DNA of 64,000 nucleotides from Azolla caroliniana (taxonomy: Eukaryota > Polypodiophyta): assembly GCA_043228905.1 (NCBI GenBank), contig JBHGNT010000020.1, positions 2,604,001 to 2,668,000 of the forward strand. The letters are read 5' to 3'. Positions within the stretch are counted from its first letter, which is position 1; each line of letters starts with the position of its first letter. Of the stretch, positions 31,738 to 41,254 are shown in pieces. Both the position numbers and the translations under genes were made by a program. The notes beneath the pieces were generated by a model that was not told the origin of the DNA, did not search any database, and saw nothing but the letters and a program-made list of their open reading frames with translations.

Positions 31738-33148
31738 ATGGATGAGGAATATCTCATGGAGGCAATGTCAAAGATGATGATGGAATTTTCGAGAGAAGGG
31801 AAAAGACGAGATGTAGCCCAACAAGCCGTCGAAAGCGTGGTCGAGCGAGTAATTTGTTTCAATGGAGGCAAAGTCCAAATTTTTCTAGAAACCTACAATG
31901 CCGAGATGGATTTGAGAGGTGTGAACGAAGCTATGAGGTTGGAGTACTTTTGTCGGGTGGTGGTTGAACCATTCTACAAAGGTGAAAGAGCATCAAGAAG
32001 CTCACGACTCATGGGTGTACTTTGAGGAAGCTCTATTGGAGGCATACGGATACAAGAAACCGAAGGGACGAGGTCTGCACGAGTTCGACCAATGGCTATC
32101 ATCAATAAAGACCCACCAAAGTGCCATGCACGCGTTCCTAGAGTTTGAGCATCATTTTTCTCAACTCTCAGAGCGGGAACAAAGATTGGTGGGGGTGGAT
32201 AAGGTCTTGATGTTTGTGAAGTCGATCGATTGAAGGAAAAGGGTGACCATCAGACTCAAACTCGAAGAAGATGATGGTGCAAATGGCCTTATTGAGGATT
32301 GGACCAAAGTGGAAAGAGTATGTCGACTATACGATAAGACGAACGCGAGATTCTTATCGACAACAACACAACCCAAGAGGGATGGTGAAAGGAGGACGGG
32401 ATGCGACTACAAACTACCACCTAAAGAAGAGAGCTTGAAGAGGGAAGGTTCAACAGTACTCGACATACAAGTGTTCGTAAAGGAGGCATAGGAGAGTTTA
32501 AAGGTGCAAGTCGAGGCAAAAGGGAATCTTATAATGGAACCAAAACCGATTCAAATGGTGATCAAGGAAGAAGAGACCTCCCAACAAAGGTGGAGTAATG
32601 ATACGGCCAATACGAAGGCCCAAGTTCAGTACAACAAGACCACGGGAGAAGGTGTGAACCAAGCCACCTTCTTGACTTATGGAGGAACGACGGTCAAGAG
32701 AAAGACCGGAGACTCAAGAGGGGGAAATGTTGCTTTAAGAGTGGACGAGCATTTCGGAACACACGTTGTGTCCGAAATATCGAGTGATGAAGATGCAAGC
32801 ATGAGTAAAGCTTGTGTGATCGAAGGAGATAAAGAGCGTGAGGCCGACGTGATTGAGGTGGTAGCCACGAAGAACGACATCGAGACGCAAATGGCTATGG
32901 ACAAGTCCACGACGGATAACCATGTCGAGACTTTCCCAACACTTGATCTAGAGACCTGGGCAGTTGGGTCCGAGAGCCAACATGAGACCCAAGAGACAGA
33001 AAGTGGTGGGGAAGCAAATATTGAAGCCAATGCGAATAACAACGTTGAGGGAAAGATGGCTATGGATGAGAAGATGGTGACCGATGGTGCCGAGGTTCTC
33101 CCCACAATTGTTCCTGAGACTTCGGCAGTTGTGCCTGACTGCCAACGT
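31738..33148 (+). pseudogene. element C gag
   Basis: The ATG at 31738 (MDEEYLMEAMSKMMM) opens a gag homologous to D: VVERVICFNGGKVQIFLETYNAEM, LRLEYFCRVVV (as MRLEYFCRV), then a frameshift near 31985, SWVYFEEALLEAYGY, FDQWLSSIKTHQSA, REQRLVGVDKVLMFVKSID. Stops are at about 32233 and 32489. The C-terminal part is acidic with repeats of the P-E-T-x-A-V-x-P/S type and no zinc knuckle. The reading frame continues beyond the inserted solo LTR. Confidence 0.8.
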
Positions 33149-33832
33149 TGTCACATTGTTACGCGCGTGCGTGTAGAACGAGGCGGGACCACGGGGGTCC
33201 TAGACCGAGGAATAACCGATCAAGCGTAGCAGCAAGGAAGAAAACGGTCATGCTTCCACACACACACACACACACACACAGATACACAGAAACCGCAACC
33301 GAATGAAACAACAGAAACGAGACGAATGTGTATGTGTTACATATACTCTGATGAAAAGGGGTTTACAACCGGTGAGCCGGTGAGCGACAAACCTCCTATG
33401 CCTATGCACACGCACATAGAAGAGTGAGATGGAGACTCTGCCGAAAGCACTCGGGCGTTCCGCGGAGCAGAGTCAGCCTCCCGAAAACCTGCACCGAGCA
33501 GAAATAGAGAGAAAGATAGAGGAGAAGAGCTCGGTCCCAGTCCGGCAGCACTTTGTCCTCAACAAAAGCGATCTCTATTTCGATTCCTCTCCCTCTCTTT
33601 TATAGCCCAAGGAGGGAGGCCGTCACAACCCATTACATCATCTTTATTTTTGTCCTTTCGAATAGAGATACGCTTCGATTTTCTACCTAACAAATGTGTG
33701 CTACCTAGGATATTCACATCAACCCACTTGTACCTAAATGTATATATTACAACAAAACTTGTGCCTACGTATAAGGGTCAGTTCGCGCACATTAATCTCC
33801 GATTCTGCCTAGGGACGGTATTCTCCACGACA
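33149..33832 (-). mobile_element. solo LTR of the D family inside element C
   Basis: 684 bp, TGTCACATTG ... CCACGACA, with ACGT at 33145-33148 and 33833-33836. Its start matches the D LTR (ACGCGCGTGCGTG, GGCGGGACCACGGGGGTC). The C reading frame continues across it (QR then ETEETEGGG). It holds a CA microsatellite at about 33260-33281. Confidence 0.9.
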
Positions 33833-34778
33833 ACGTGAGACTGAAGAGACGGAAGGTGGCGGCAGGAAATCGAAGGATCGAAACGACGATGAGGACGAGG
33901 ACGAGGATGACCACAGATGAAGGGATCCCTCCACACCGGTTCCGAAGACTTCGGCAGTTGTGCCTGAGAGCCAACATAAGACCGGAGAGATGGAAGGTGG
34001 CGGCAAGGAGATGAGGGTCGAAGCCAGCGCATACAGAGGAACGATGGCCAACAAGGAGTCCAAGAACAAAGCTACCATAGAGTTTGATGAAGAGCCAGAG
34101 AGCAACAAGAAAGGAAGAACATGAAGTAAATCCGAATGGAGATGACGTGGTTGATATTCCGACCCGAACAAAAGCCGACCCGGACAAGAGCTGATCAACC
34201 AGGCCCGACCCAACCGAAACCCAATCCAGCCAAACCTGATCGGTCAGACCCGATTCAGAAGGGAGTAGACTTGCTTGAAGCCGATCGTCTAAGTCCGATT
34301 CGGCCGAATGTGAATTTGAACGAAGGCCGACCAAGCCAGAAGTTGATTGGTCGAGACCGATCCAGACAGAAGTTGAGCCAACCTAGCCGGAGGTCGAAGC
34401 AGACGAGCTGCAACACCCGGTCAAGGCTAGTGAGCATGAGGAATGGCAAGCATGAGAGAAGAAAGGACAATCAGAGGAAGTTTGATGACCAAGGAGATGG
34501 TTGGGACGAACGTGGCACATGTATGATACATGAAGGGTTATGTTCAGGAGGGGCAAAGGGGGCCATGGCTACCGGCCATGGCATTGCGAAGTGCGAGCGA
34601 ACGATATGGTGGATCGGATGGCAACGATGGTTCGGCTGGAAGGAATGGACGAGCTCAAAATGGAGGGACAAAGACAGTGCGGGCAAGGTGCGGGCAAGGC
34701 TGACAACCTTTGGCCCCACCACGTCACTCTTTTCCTTCTTGGCACATGCCGGAGGATGTGCGGTTTGGTGGGGGTGGA
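33833..34778 (+). pseudogene. element C, repetitive region after gag
   Basis: Continues the repeats of gag (KTSAVVPESQHKT, EMEGGGKEM) and then a Pro/Arg-rich part with recurring segments around EADR-x-x-P-I-R-P and EGRPSQK. No pol motif appears. A short GC-rich stretch precedes the second LTR. Confidence 0.55.
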
Positions 34779-35364
34779 TGTCGTGATGTGGTGTGTTTAG
34801 TGCAAGAAAAAGTCAAAAAGTGAGGATACACACACATTTAACAAATACTTTTAAAAATGAAAATAAATCAATAATAAATAAACCTAGGGCCAAATGGCAT
34901 TGAGTGCGTATAGAGGGGTGCAAGTAAGATTTGAACCTTGTACCTCCAAGATAAAAAGCAATTAGCTTACCACTAAAGCTACTACTAAGTGCTTTAGATT
35001 TTGTATATTTCCTTGTCATATTCAGTATTCCATAGGAAACAAACGTACAAAACTGTGTGCACAAAACCATGGTTTTAGCCCATGGTTTTGTGCATGTCAC
35101 AAGCATGGAGAGACCTATAAAAGCCTCTAGTTGAGGTTGTGTAAGGGGGGTCAATTTGGAGATCCTCATCATCATCATCAATAATAATATAATACTCTTC
35201 TTATTCTTCTTCTTGACATCTATCTTCTTCTCAAGTATAAAAATCTTCAATCTTCTTAAGTGTGACATTAGTTTCCTCGACTCCTACATACACATCGACA
35301 TCTTTTCGATAACTTGGCGAACGTCCTCCTAGGCACAAACGTTCTCCCTAGTCCAAGACCCCGG
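34779..35364 (+). repeat. element C 3' LTR, truncated
   Basis: Matches 31067-31696 from its start to the GTCCAAGACCC segment, where similarity ends. The tRNA-like module, the hairpin and the TATA box (ctataaaagcc near 35115) are retained. Confidence 0.9.
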
Positions 35365-36466
35365 TTCAAGCTCTAAGTATCATATTCAAGCTCTAAGTTA
35401 ATGTTCTCTTATTTCTAGGGTTGGTTCAAACTAGCATAAGGAACTTTGAAGGGAACTAAAACTTGCTTAGTTTCATCCTTGATGAAGTTTTGTATAAATA
35501 AGGAAAGATCTACCTAGAGATTTACAATCACATGACTTGATTTTATCTCTAGGATGCTAGATTGTTCATGAACAAATAATTTGACACCTTGTAATCCTCA
35601 AAGATTGGAACCCTTGATGTTTCTTTAATTGATAACCAATAGATGGCAATAAGATATGGAGCCTGAATCCAAGAAAACTAGTAGACTAAAACTACAAACA
35701 AGGTTTCCATAGTATTCTCCTAATGACCACCCTAAACCAACCTTGATTCTTGCACATTTCCACTCTCGAACTTTGACTTGTTTGCTCAAAACTTAATTTC
35801 AAGGCTTCTATTTATCAAAGACATTTATTTGAATAAGGCATCTCTTATGTTACCAAGTCTCACTCTTCCAGTAAAAAGTAAACAATCTTCCTCACATATC
35901 CACAATGTGAATCAATGGAGTGTCTCACTTACTTGAATTTATCCAATGCTGACTCAACCAATCACATGCCAATCTTGAGGTCTACTGGCAATGACTTTTC
36001 CAATCTATGAACCATTGCCTTCCAATGTTTCACACTAGCCATGAAATGTTATTTTGCTCAAAACTGAACAAGCAATAGATACAATGTAACAATTACTGAT
36101 GCATTACAACCTAGCTACCCCATTGTTTGTTGACCTTGTTGAGGTGTGTGGCATACATATTAAACCAAGGATGTGTACCTATGATATGCAAGGGCGCTTA
36201 AATCCCACAACATTAGGTTTTGCTAGAGAATTTCCTTCCCACATCCACATTGTTGTAATTTGCTTATCGAGCTTAAATGCATACTATTTGACTTCATACA
36301 CATAGCCATCCTTATAAGATAGGGAAAGTTAAGCAAAGACTAGTTACAAACCAAAAATGCAAAATGCTGAAATATATAATCACTAATATTATCAAAGGGC
36401 AATAAATGAAGAATTGGGCACCGATGAATGCCGAGAACAAGATGTATATATGATATAATGAGAGAG
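35365..36466. other. intergenic DNA, no gene recognised
   Basis: AT-rich sequence beginning with a short direct repeat (ttcaagctctaagt, twice). No conserved protein in any frame. It includes the 3' flank of the F-box gene, where the polyadenylation region should lie (about 36300-36466). Confidence 0.5.
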
Positions 36467-38365
36467 CTATAGGTTATACATGGGTCGATCAGTCCACGCC
36501 CCTGAGACATGGCCATTTTCACACACATAAGCCCTCACTACAGGCTCTCCATCATCATGGTACTCAATACATCTCTTCAAGCAAAAGGTAGTAACCATAT
36601 CCCATGTGGACTCACATACACAAAAAGCACATCCAACATTGGTCGGTTTGGCATGCATATCCTTAAGGTTCCTCCACACATGTGAGCTTTTGAAATTCTT
36701 GAATACCCCTCGGAAAAGCTTGTATTTCCTTTTCTCCCTAGTATGCACGCATCCAGGCCAATCACAAATGTAGAGGCTATCAGCTCGGAATCGGTTTGCA
36801 AGGAGCTTATTGCCTTGCTCCCGAGATAAGTTGGCACATCCAGAGGCCATATGACAATGCTTGAGACGACGTCTCTTGTCACATTCCCGGGAAAGACGAC
36901 GTCTCTTGTCACGTTTCCGAGGATCCTCATAGTTTTTCCGATGATTCTTGTTTCCTTTCCGAAGGTCATCACCATTCTCCTCGAGATTCCGAACGCTTTT
37001 GCTTTCCGGACGACACTCCTCGCTTTTCAGAGGATTCCGATCACTTTCCTGATGATGATGCTCCTCGCTTTTCGGAGGATTCCTACTGCTTTCCTGATTG
37101 TTATCTCCAAGGCTTATTCGAAGATACTCATTGCTTTTCCAAAGATCTTCACTACCTTTCCAAAGGTCATCGCCATTTTCCACAACATTCCGATCAAGAT
37201 TCCAATCGCTTTCCGGATGACACTCCTCGTTTTCCGGAGGATTCCTACTGCTTTCCTGATGGTGATCCCCGAGGCTTATTCTAAGATACTCATTGCTTTT
37301 CAAAAGATCTTCACTACCTTTCCAAAGGTCATCGCTATTTTCCACAACATTCCGATCACTTTCCGGATGACACTCCTCGCTTATCGGAGTATTCCAACTG
37401 CTTTCCTGATGATACTTCTCGCTTTTCGGAGGATTCCTACTGCTTTCCTGATTGTGACCCCAGAGGCTTATTCGAAGATAGTCATTGCTTTCACAATTGT
37501 TCTTCTTTGCCTGCTTTGGACGAAGATTGCTAGCAGACACAATCATTGAATCGGTATGATATGGAACCTTACAAGCTGTGGCAATGGCATGTTCCTTGAT
37601 GGATGAGGCATCCCTGTGATGATAGGTAGTGCTTTCCTTATCATCAGAGTCATGATGATGATGATGGGAGTGACAAGGTATAACACAGAGCCGTCCAATA
37701 TGTCCTCTTTCCATGGCCATCAAGCCATGAGATGAGTCTTCTTTACTACAGGAATGTTGATGAAAACCAGAACCAGATATGGTACTCCTTTCTCCATGAA
37801 GGGTTCTTTCTTCTTCTTCTTCTTCTTCTTCTTCTTCATGGATTTCTTTTCTAGAACTTCCTGCAAGATGCATATTATCTTGTGCACCAGAGCCAGTTGT
37901 CTTACTTACTTCTCTATGATGGCTTTTCTTATGAATGTTACCAGCACTTTCTTTGAGATACAAATCTGGACCTTCTTCTTCTCCTCCTTCTTCAAGCCAA
38001 GAAAGCCCTGTATTGATCCCGAAATCCCAGTTTCCTAATAGAACTCCAGCATGCCATAGCCCAGGGCAGCATACTATAAGCTTCTGAAGAGAAGACCATC
38101 CTCCAGGAGGCTCAGAAGAAGAAGAAGAAGACGAAGAAGACGAAGAAGAAGGAGAGATTAGTCCCCTAACAAGCAGGGGTAGGGTTTGTTCACACCTGAC
38201 CTTATAACATACATTTCTGATGAGATTGCGGAATCGAGAACAGACACAGACGAGTCGAGGCAAGTCCCGAGGATCATCAAAGAGTCGAAAGAAGATGTTT
38301 AGTAGTAAATCTTCAGGAATTGAGCTGAAATAAATGAGAGGATCTGAGAGATGGGCGATGGCCAT
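36467..38365 (-). CDS. EDL3: EID1-like F-box protein with expanded middle
   Basis: An intronless 632-codon gene. The F-box lies at residues 14-60 (SIPEDLLLNIFFRLFDDPRD, LVCVCSRFRNLI), followed by GGWSSLQKLIVCCPGLWHAG. The C-terminal domain from about residue 508 (LSREQGNKLLANRF, CDWPGCVH, CAFCVCESTWD, HDDGEPVVRAYVCENGHVSG) is the conserved end of the EID1-like (EDL) family, whose members act in SCF ubiquitin ligases in light and abscisic-acid signalling. Known members are roughly half this length. The extra residues (about 95-505) are a hydrophilic Glu-, Ser- and His-rich region with three copies of a unit of about 60 residues marked by YLRISL and QESSRNPP, plus poly-Ser and poly-Glu runs. 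Start at 38365 by ATG and family N-terminus. Whether this is EDL3 or another EDL is less sure. Confidence 0.9.
   Translation of the reverse strand: MAIAHLSDPLIYFSSIPEDLLLNIFFRLFDDPRDLPRLVCVCSRFRNLIRNVCYKVRCEQTLPLLVRGLISPSSSSSSSSSSSSEPPGGWSSLQKLIVCCPGLWHAGVLLGNWDFGINTGLSWLEEGGEEEGPDLYLKESAGNIHKKSHHREVSKTTGSGAQDNMHLAGSSRKEIHEEEEEEEEEERTLHGERSTISGSGFHQHSCSKEDSSHGLMAMERGHIGRLCVIPCHSHHHHHDSDDKESTTYHHRDASSIKEHAIATACKVPYHTDSMIVSASNLRPKQAKKNNCESNDYLRISLWGHNQESSRNPPKSEKYHQESSWNTPISEECHPESDRNVVENSDDLWKGSEDLLKSNEYLRISLGDHHQESSRNPPENEECHPESDWNLDRNVVENGDDLWKGSEDLWKSNEYLRISLGDNNQESSRNPPKSEEHHHQESDRNPLKSEECRPESKSVRNLEENGDDLRKGNKNHRKNYEDPRKRDKRRRLSRECDKRRRLKHCHMASGCANLSREQGNKLLANRFRADSLYICDWPGCVHTREKRKYKLFRGVFKNFKSSHVWRNLKDMHAKPTNVGCAFCVCESTWDMVTTFCLKRCIEYHDDGEPVVRAYVCENGHVSGAWTDRPMYNL
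37085..37500 (-). repeat. tandem coding repeats in the F-box gene
   Basis: About three copies of a 180-195-bp unit coding for SNEYLRISLGD, QESSRNPP, EECHPESD and NVVENGDDLWKGSEDL segments, keeping frame throughout. Confidence 0.8.
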
Positions 38366-38387
38366 ACCTTCTTGTATCGTAAAGAGA

Positions 38388-38464
38388 TTCTTCTTCTTCT
38401 TCTTCTTCTTCTTCTTCTTCTTCTTCTTCTTCTTCTTCTTCTTCTTCTTCTTCTTCTTCTTCTT
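38388..38464. repeat. (TTC)n microsatellite in the F-box gene leader
   Basis: 77 bp of uninterrupted TTC, that is (GAA)n on the gene strand, starting 22 bases upstream of the ATG. Shorter GAA runs occur in the coding region (poly-Glu) and near 38730-38770. Confidence 0.97.
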
Positions 38465-38828
38465 TCAACAGAAGGGGATTAAAAGATAGGTTCTGAATGT
38501 GGGCGATTTGTGGGGATTTTACCCTTTTCTTTGCTTTGGGGGAGGGGTATTGTCTGAAGGTCGGATCTGTGGCCTAATCGTGGGTGGAGATCGCTGTTGT
38601 TTCGGTGGGAAATGGTTTCTTGCTTTCCTCTGTGTTTCTATTTTCTGAATGGTTTTGCTTGAGCAGGAAATGGGCGATCTATGGCGGAAATTTGCATTCT
38701 CTCCATGGATGAGAGTTCAGAGTAATAAAGAACTTAGAAGAAGAAGAAGAAGAGGAGGAAGAAGAGGAAGATGATGATGAGTTCAATGTGTGTGCCTGGC
38801 TCTCTTTGGCCTCTTGGGGGAGGATGGG
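38465..38828 (-). promoter_or_regulatory. presumed upstream region of the F-box gene
   Basis: No gene here. By position it should hold the 5' leader and core promoter of the minus-strand F-box gene. I see no unambiguous TATA box. Confidence 0.35.
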
Positions 38829-39042
38829 CAAGCTAATGTCCACCCCGGCCATTGAAGCCTAGCAAGAACTTTCCAACCTCTCTCTTTTCACCAGGGACTA
38901 GGGAGGGGCATCTCGCCACTTCATAATCTTAGAATAGCCAATGTCTGCCCGGCCATTGAAGCTTGGCAGGAACTTCCTGACCTGTCTCTTTTCACCTTGG
39001 GGGAAGGAGGGGCATCTCGCTACTTCATAACCTTAAAATTAA
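38829..39042. repeat. direct duplication of about 105 bp
   Basis: Two adjacent copies share CCGGCCATTGAAGC, CTCTCTTTTCACC, GGAGGGGCATCTCGC and ACTTCATAA in the same order. Confidence 0.85.
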
Positions 39043-41254
39043 TTTCCACACTCCCCCAATTCCACTCCTTGGGTTCCTTCCTACTTCTCTCCTCTCAGTT
39101 ACAGATGCTTGTCTATAACCACCGCCTAGCTCCTTGGGTAAACCAGACGCAATCCGCTCCTTTCTCGAAACTTGAAAGTCTTACTGCTCAGATTTCCCGT
39201 GACGGTCCATTTTTGTCATGGATGTGGGAGGGTCAGGGCAACAGGATGGGTGGATGAGGGAAGATTCGAATGAATGAAACATTTATTGAGAGGATGCGTG
39301 GATGAGGGAATGAGTGAAAGGCGGGATGAGCACATGAGAAAATGGGTAGATGAGGATGAGTGGATATGAAGAGAGGAACAAATGGAGTGAATTGGACAAG
39401 AACAATCAGCCAAGGCGAGAAACCTAGGTATTGGTGGTTTGATAAACATGAACATGGCCGAAGTATCTAATGTTAGGTACAAAATACTCCTTAATTAGGC
39501 ATATAATACTAGAATAAAGGGAAAATGATCATTAGTATTGTTAAAGTTGAATGACAAGATAACAATAAGCCAAACATGTATAAACATCATCTGAAGACCA
39601 CACAATGTAAGAGAGTTATAACGTAGTTTTAATGAAGTAATGGCAAAAGATCAACAACATTGTTTTAGTTGCGTTAATAGAATGTAAATGTTTCATAATC
39701 GAAGTGATTCAGATGTCATGGTAAGTTTGGTCAGTGTTTGTTGTCAAAATAATGTGTCTCATAACATTGTTCAAGAGAGTGATCTCAGCACATTAAGTTA
39801 GCATATGCCCTCATAGTTATGTTCTGGTTAAGCTCTCAAGTAGCATGTTATTGCGGAAATCCAAGCATGCATGTAATCTATGAGGACCACCATGGTCTTG
39901 AACCAATGAAAGGGGGGGTTGAACATTACATTTCTTTTGAAGTTTCACATTTTTAATGGCACGAACGCCCATGTGTGGTTATTTCGCTTATTGATAGCCC
40001 CATCACAGTGAAGGTGGATGGGTGCAAAAGTTTTTATTTTCTTGGTTTAATGAGATCTCGTGTTGAAAAAGCATGTGTAAAACTATGAAAACCTAAGAAG
40101 TTACATAATCGTGGGTTCATGAATGATAATCGTGTTTATGAGATTAGATGCGTGTGTGTCTGCATTTAGTGTCAAACATGCAAGTGAGTTTGTCACCTTT
40201 AGTATCTAAATGTGCTTGTGTTCTATATGCAAATGTGCATGTGGAATAACATATATCAAGTCATGTGAATTTGCATTTTTTATGCTTTCATATATATATG
40301 TGTGTTGTTATTGTGAGAAGAGTGGAGGCTCTATGTTTTGGGGGAATAAAATTGGAAAAAGAAGAAGGAAAAGGATATTCAACAAATTTTAGGTGGGGTA
40401 GGGGTATATTAGTAATGTAGTTTTTTTTATAGGGGACGGACTTGATTTTGTGAATCCAACAAGGCTCAAGCAATGTGAAACATGAGCCCCAAGCTTGACA
40501 CCAAGCGTAAGGTCGGTGAGTGACCATGAACAGAGCCTAACTTTTGAATATTGAACACGCTTAAGCAAGCAATCGTCGAGGGGTGCATTGGCAACGTTTG
40601 GAACAAATGATGATGCACAACATAGAGGTGTTGCATCTTATGCAACATCTCCTATTGTCACATAGCGGCTCAATACAACATGCAACAACTCTACACCATG
40701 GCTATTGGCAAGCCACAATACCATCTCCCAACAAAGTAATATTGTGCTTGTTCATGTGGGCTTGTTCACATGGTGATTTCGGTTGGATGTACATATGTTG
40801 GAGCATCGTGATGATTTGGGCCCACAAAGGATCACCATCACCTAATGGCAAGGGAATCAAGTCATGCACAAAGAGACATAATTACCATTTATGAAGAAAA
40901 AAAAGAAAGAGGATCAATCTTGATGCACTATCTATGGTACTAATATATATCAATACTTCGAAAACTGATTCATCTAACTCATCCATAAATAATGCTTAAA
41001 AAACACGCACCTAAAACCTAGAGAGAAGACCCAAAAACACTCGTCCTGGAGTTCAAAAACATCATGAACATGCTCTTGTATTGCCACTAAGCAAATTATA
41101 TAATATTATGAACAAGCTCTTGTATTGCCAAGAAGCAACTTATATATCGTGCACAACATGAACGCAGCAATGGATTGGCAATAAGCAAATTATATATTAT
41201 TAATAGCAATCAACAATTGGACCTACATCAGTTTCTGGAGTGAATTCTTCTTGT
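39043..41254. other. intergenic DNA between the F-box and Nudix genes
   Basis: Mostly AT-rich. Short GATGAGGGAA-type direct repeats occur near 39250-39360. No coding sequence recognised on either strand. The part from about 41000 is presumably the 3' flank of the Nudix gene. Confidence 0.5.

Larger units (their letters stand above)
31067..35364 (+). mobile_element. element C: gag-only LTR retrotransposon, right end truncated
   Basis: LTRs 31067-31696 and 34779-35364. The second lacks the last 60 or so bases and passes into unrelated DNA, so only the left ACGT flank survives. The primer binding site (31703-31718) and gag match those of D and F. No pol is present. A solo LTR (33149-33832) sits in the region after gag. 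Confidence 0.85.

Noticed and set aside
36851-37549. A 232-codon plus-strand frame opposite the F-box gene
   Set aside because: It mirrors the coding repeats of the F-box gene and has no domain of its own.
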